A stretch of DNA of 46,600 nt from the NCBI GenBank assembly GCA_902551855.1, contig CACDER010000004.1, positions 1 through 46,600 of the forward strand, read 5' to 3'. The notes beneath the pieces were generated by a model. That model was not told the origin of the DNA. It did no database searches and saw only the letters and a list, made by a program, of their open reading frames with translations. Both the position numbers and the translations under genes were made by a program. Shown in pieces: positions 45,391 through 46,600 of the stretch. Numbering within the stretch: the stretch's first letter is position 1; every line of letters begins with the position of its first letter. The DNA comes from an uncultured Cryomorphaceae bacterium. GTDB lineage: Bacteria; Bacteroidota; Bacteroidia; Flavobacteriales; UBA7430.

Positions 45391-45879
45391 TTAAAGTTTT
45401 AAAATTTCTTGAAATAGTATTTCTTCGTCACCATCAAAAAATGATGAGTGTTGCCAAATTATATCATTATCTGATAATAAGAAAGTGTGAGGAATAAAAT
45501 TAACATTTAATGCTCGTTTAAGATCATTATTATAGTCTATATAAATATCAAAAGGCCAATCTTTTCCATCTGCATAGGGTTTTACTTTTGAAAAATTTCT
45601 TGAGTCATCAATTGATATTGCAATTACTTTGACATTAGTTTCTTCTATCCAATCATCATACAGTTCTGAAATAGCATTCAACTCTCTTGTGCAAGGTTTG
45701 CACCATGTAGCCCAAAAACAAATGATTATTGGTCCATTATGATTTTTAAATGTATTGGTATTAATAAGTTTACCTGACGTATTTTTTAGATCAATTTCAG
45801 GTAATGGAAATGACTTATTTTGGGCATGAGCATTATCAAAAAAAAAGACTAAAACTAAAATTATATATATTTTTTTCAT
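45391..45879 (-). CDS. TlpA-family thiol-disulfide reductase
   Basis: A 162-residue periplasmic thioredoxin-like protein. Signal peptide about 1-20 (MKKIYIILVLVFFFDNAHAQ). Active site CFWATWCKPCTREL with Cys60 and Cys63. The cis-Pro loop is VNFIPHTFLL, and the ResA/TlpA insertion is present (SIDDSRNFSKVKPYADGKDWPFDIY). These proteins keep cysteines reduced for cytochrome c maturation or other periplasmic partners. It is the first gene of the leftward cluster and diverges from gcvH across 105 nt. Confidence 0.92.
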   Translation of the reverse strand: MKKIYIILVLVFFFDNAHAQNKSFPLPEIDLKNTSGKLINTNTFKNHNGPIIICFWATWCKPCTRELNAISELYDDWIEETNVKVIAISIDDSRNFSKVKPYADGKDWPFDIYIDYNNDLKRALNVNFIPHTFLLSDNDIIWQHSSFFDGDEEILFQEILKL

Positions 45880-45984
45880 GAAATAAAATTATTATAAATA
45901 AGATCATTATTATTAATGTAAATACCTTATTATTTAGTAAATTTAAATAAAAAACTTTTAATCATAGATTTTAAAAATATAATT

Positions 45985-46359
45985 ATGAATTTTCCTGATA
46001 ATTTAAAATATACCAAGGATCATGAATGGGTAAAAATTGATAACAATATTGCCACTATTGGTATAACTGACTTCGCTCAAAGTGAATTGGGTGATATAGT
46101 ATTTGTTGAAATAGAAAAACTTAATCGTGAAGTAAAAAAAGATGATATTTTTGGTTCAGTGGAGGCCGTAAAAACTGTTTCAGATCTATTTATGCCTTTA
46201 ACTGGAAAAATTATCGAAATTAATAAAAAATTAGATTCTAATCCTGAAATGATAAATAATGATTGTTATGGAGAAGGATGGATAATTAAAGTTGAATTTT
46301 CAAATATTGATGAATATAAAAATTTATTAGACTCTAAAAGTTATAATGATATAATTTAA
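45985..46359 (+). CDS. gcvH: Glycine cleavage system H protein
   Basis: Lipoyl carrier of the glycine cleavage complex, shuttling the methylamine group between P, T and L proteins. The 124-residue length is normal. The lipoylation site is Lys63 in GSVEAVKTVSDLFMP. The opening NLKYTKDHEWVK and the final GEGWIIKVEF are family hallmarks. The other gcv genes are not in the window. The VanZ-like gene follows 3 nt downstream, an order I know from Bacteroidota. Confidence 0.97.
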   Translation: MNFPDNLKYTKDHEWVKIDNNIATIGITDFAQSELGDIVFVEIEKLNREVKKDDIFGSVEAVKTVSDLFMPLTGKIIEINKKLDSNPEMINNDCYGEGWIIKVEFSNIDEYKNLLDSKSYNDII

Positions 46360-46362
46360 TAA

Positions 46363-46600
46363 ATGAATAAATTAAATTCAGCTATTATCTCTGTATCAAT
46401 TTTATGGTTTTTTTTAATATTAATTTCAAGCTTTTATCCTTTTAATAATTTCGGAACAGTTCAACCCTATTTTGATAAACTTTTTCATTTTTTTGAATAC
46501 TCTGTATTCTCAATTCTATTTTCCATGTCATTTAGAATAATTTTTAATGCTGTATCACCCAAATTTAACTTTATATTTACTATTTTTCTATTATTTATAT
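46363..46600 (+). CDS. VanZ-like membrane protein, 5' part
   Basis: An open frame from the ATG at 46363 to the window edge (MNKLNSAIISVSILWFFLILISSFYPF...). It shows a first membrane helix, the short segment NNFGTVQPYFDKLFHFFEYSVFSILFS with the conserved D-K-x-x-H-F pattern of VanZ-like proteins, and a second helix. Only 79 codons are visible. VanZ-like genes often follow gcvH in Bacteroidota. Their function outside teicoplanin resistance is unknown. Absent from the ORF track because it has no stop in the window. Confidence 0.75.
   Translation, partial: MNKLNSAIISVSILWFFLILISSFYPFNNFGTVQPYFDKLFHFFEYSVFSILFSMSFRIIFNAVSPKFNFIFTIFLLFI

Overview
This window looks like core chromosome from a very AT-rich member of the Bacteroidota, most probably an uncultured, streamlined marine Flavobacteriia-type organism. 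That placement is inferred from gene content. The markers are gliding genes gldE-gldD, alternative complex III (actA-F) followed by coxB-coxA, a GSCFA protein, a DUF2723/GT117 membrane glycosyltransferase, the DUF6029-Omp28-TlpA trio, the 30-residue AURKAIP1/COX24-type basic protein, and TAnnTTTG-type promoters. Genes are packed tightly, often overlapping by 1-23 nt, with almost no free intergenic space. No phage, insertion sequence, CRISPR array or defence island is visible.

Layout. 1-1933 (+): 3' end of a class A penicillin-binding protein, then both subunits of a succinyl-CoA:3-ketoacid CoA-transferase, the A subunit being frameshifted. 1930-8630 (-): serS, a lipoprotein-like protein, a TPR protein, rsmA, mgtE and a 2-hydroxyacid dehydrogenase, transcribed in that order. 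8650-9471 (-): rplU-rpmA with a full -33/-7 promoter and a rho-independent terminator. 9499-11979: an EamA transporter (-), diverging from a heavy-metal-domain protein and heme A synthase ctaA (+). 11944-14889 (-): mutY-gldE-gldD. 14979-22032 (+): HU, a TPR protein, the 30-aa basic protein, RNase G, a frameshifted recX, prfB, an ArsC-like protein, a GSCFA protein, fumC and a degenerate thioredoxin-like protein. 22024-25074 (-): GT117. 25197-29397 (+): tRNA-Gln, then nusA-infB behind a structured leader. 29392-29772 (-): SPOR protein. 29957-41248 (+): respiratory operon actABCDEF-coxBA, followed by ruvB. 42286-45879 (-): tlpA-DUF6029-Omp28-beta-barrel. 45985-46600 (+): gcvH and a truncated VanZ-like gene.

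How the genes fit together. ActA-F oxidises menaquinol and passes electrons to the CoxAB oxidase, whose heme A depends on ctaA. FumC and the CoA-transferase belong to central carbon metabolism. Translation and RNA functions (serS, rsmA, rpmA, rplU, prfB, nusA, infB, rng, tRNA-Gln) are interspersed.

The most unusual features are as follows. There are three single-base frame disruptions in A/T-rich stretches (scoA, the start of gldE, recX). An A14 tract lies directly behind the mutY start codon. The first periplasmic loop of CtaA carries a segment resembling a carbohydrate-binding (CBM5/12, ChtBD3-like) module. RplU has an 18-bp-repeat-encoded basic tail. prfB has lost the programmed frameshift. 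The nusA leader carries a promoter, a terminator-like hairpin and an overlapping small ORF, with no rimP at the usual place. I did not find convincing evidence of a wholly new multi-gene system.
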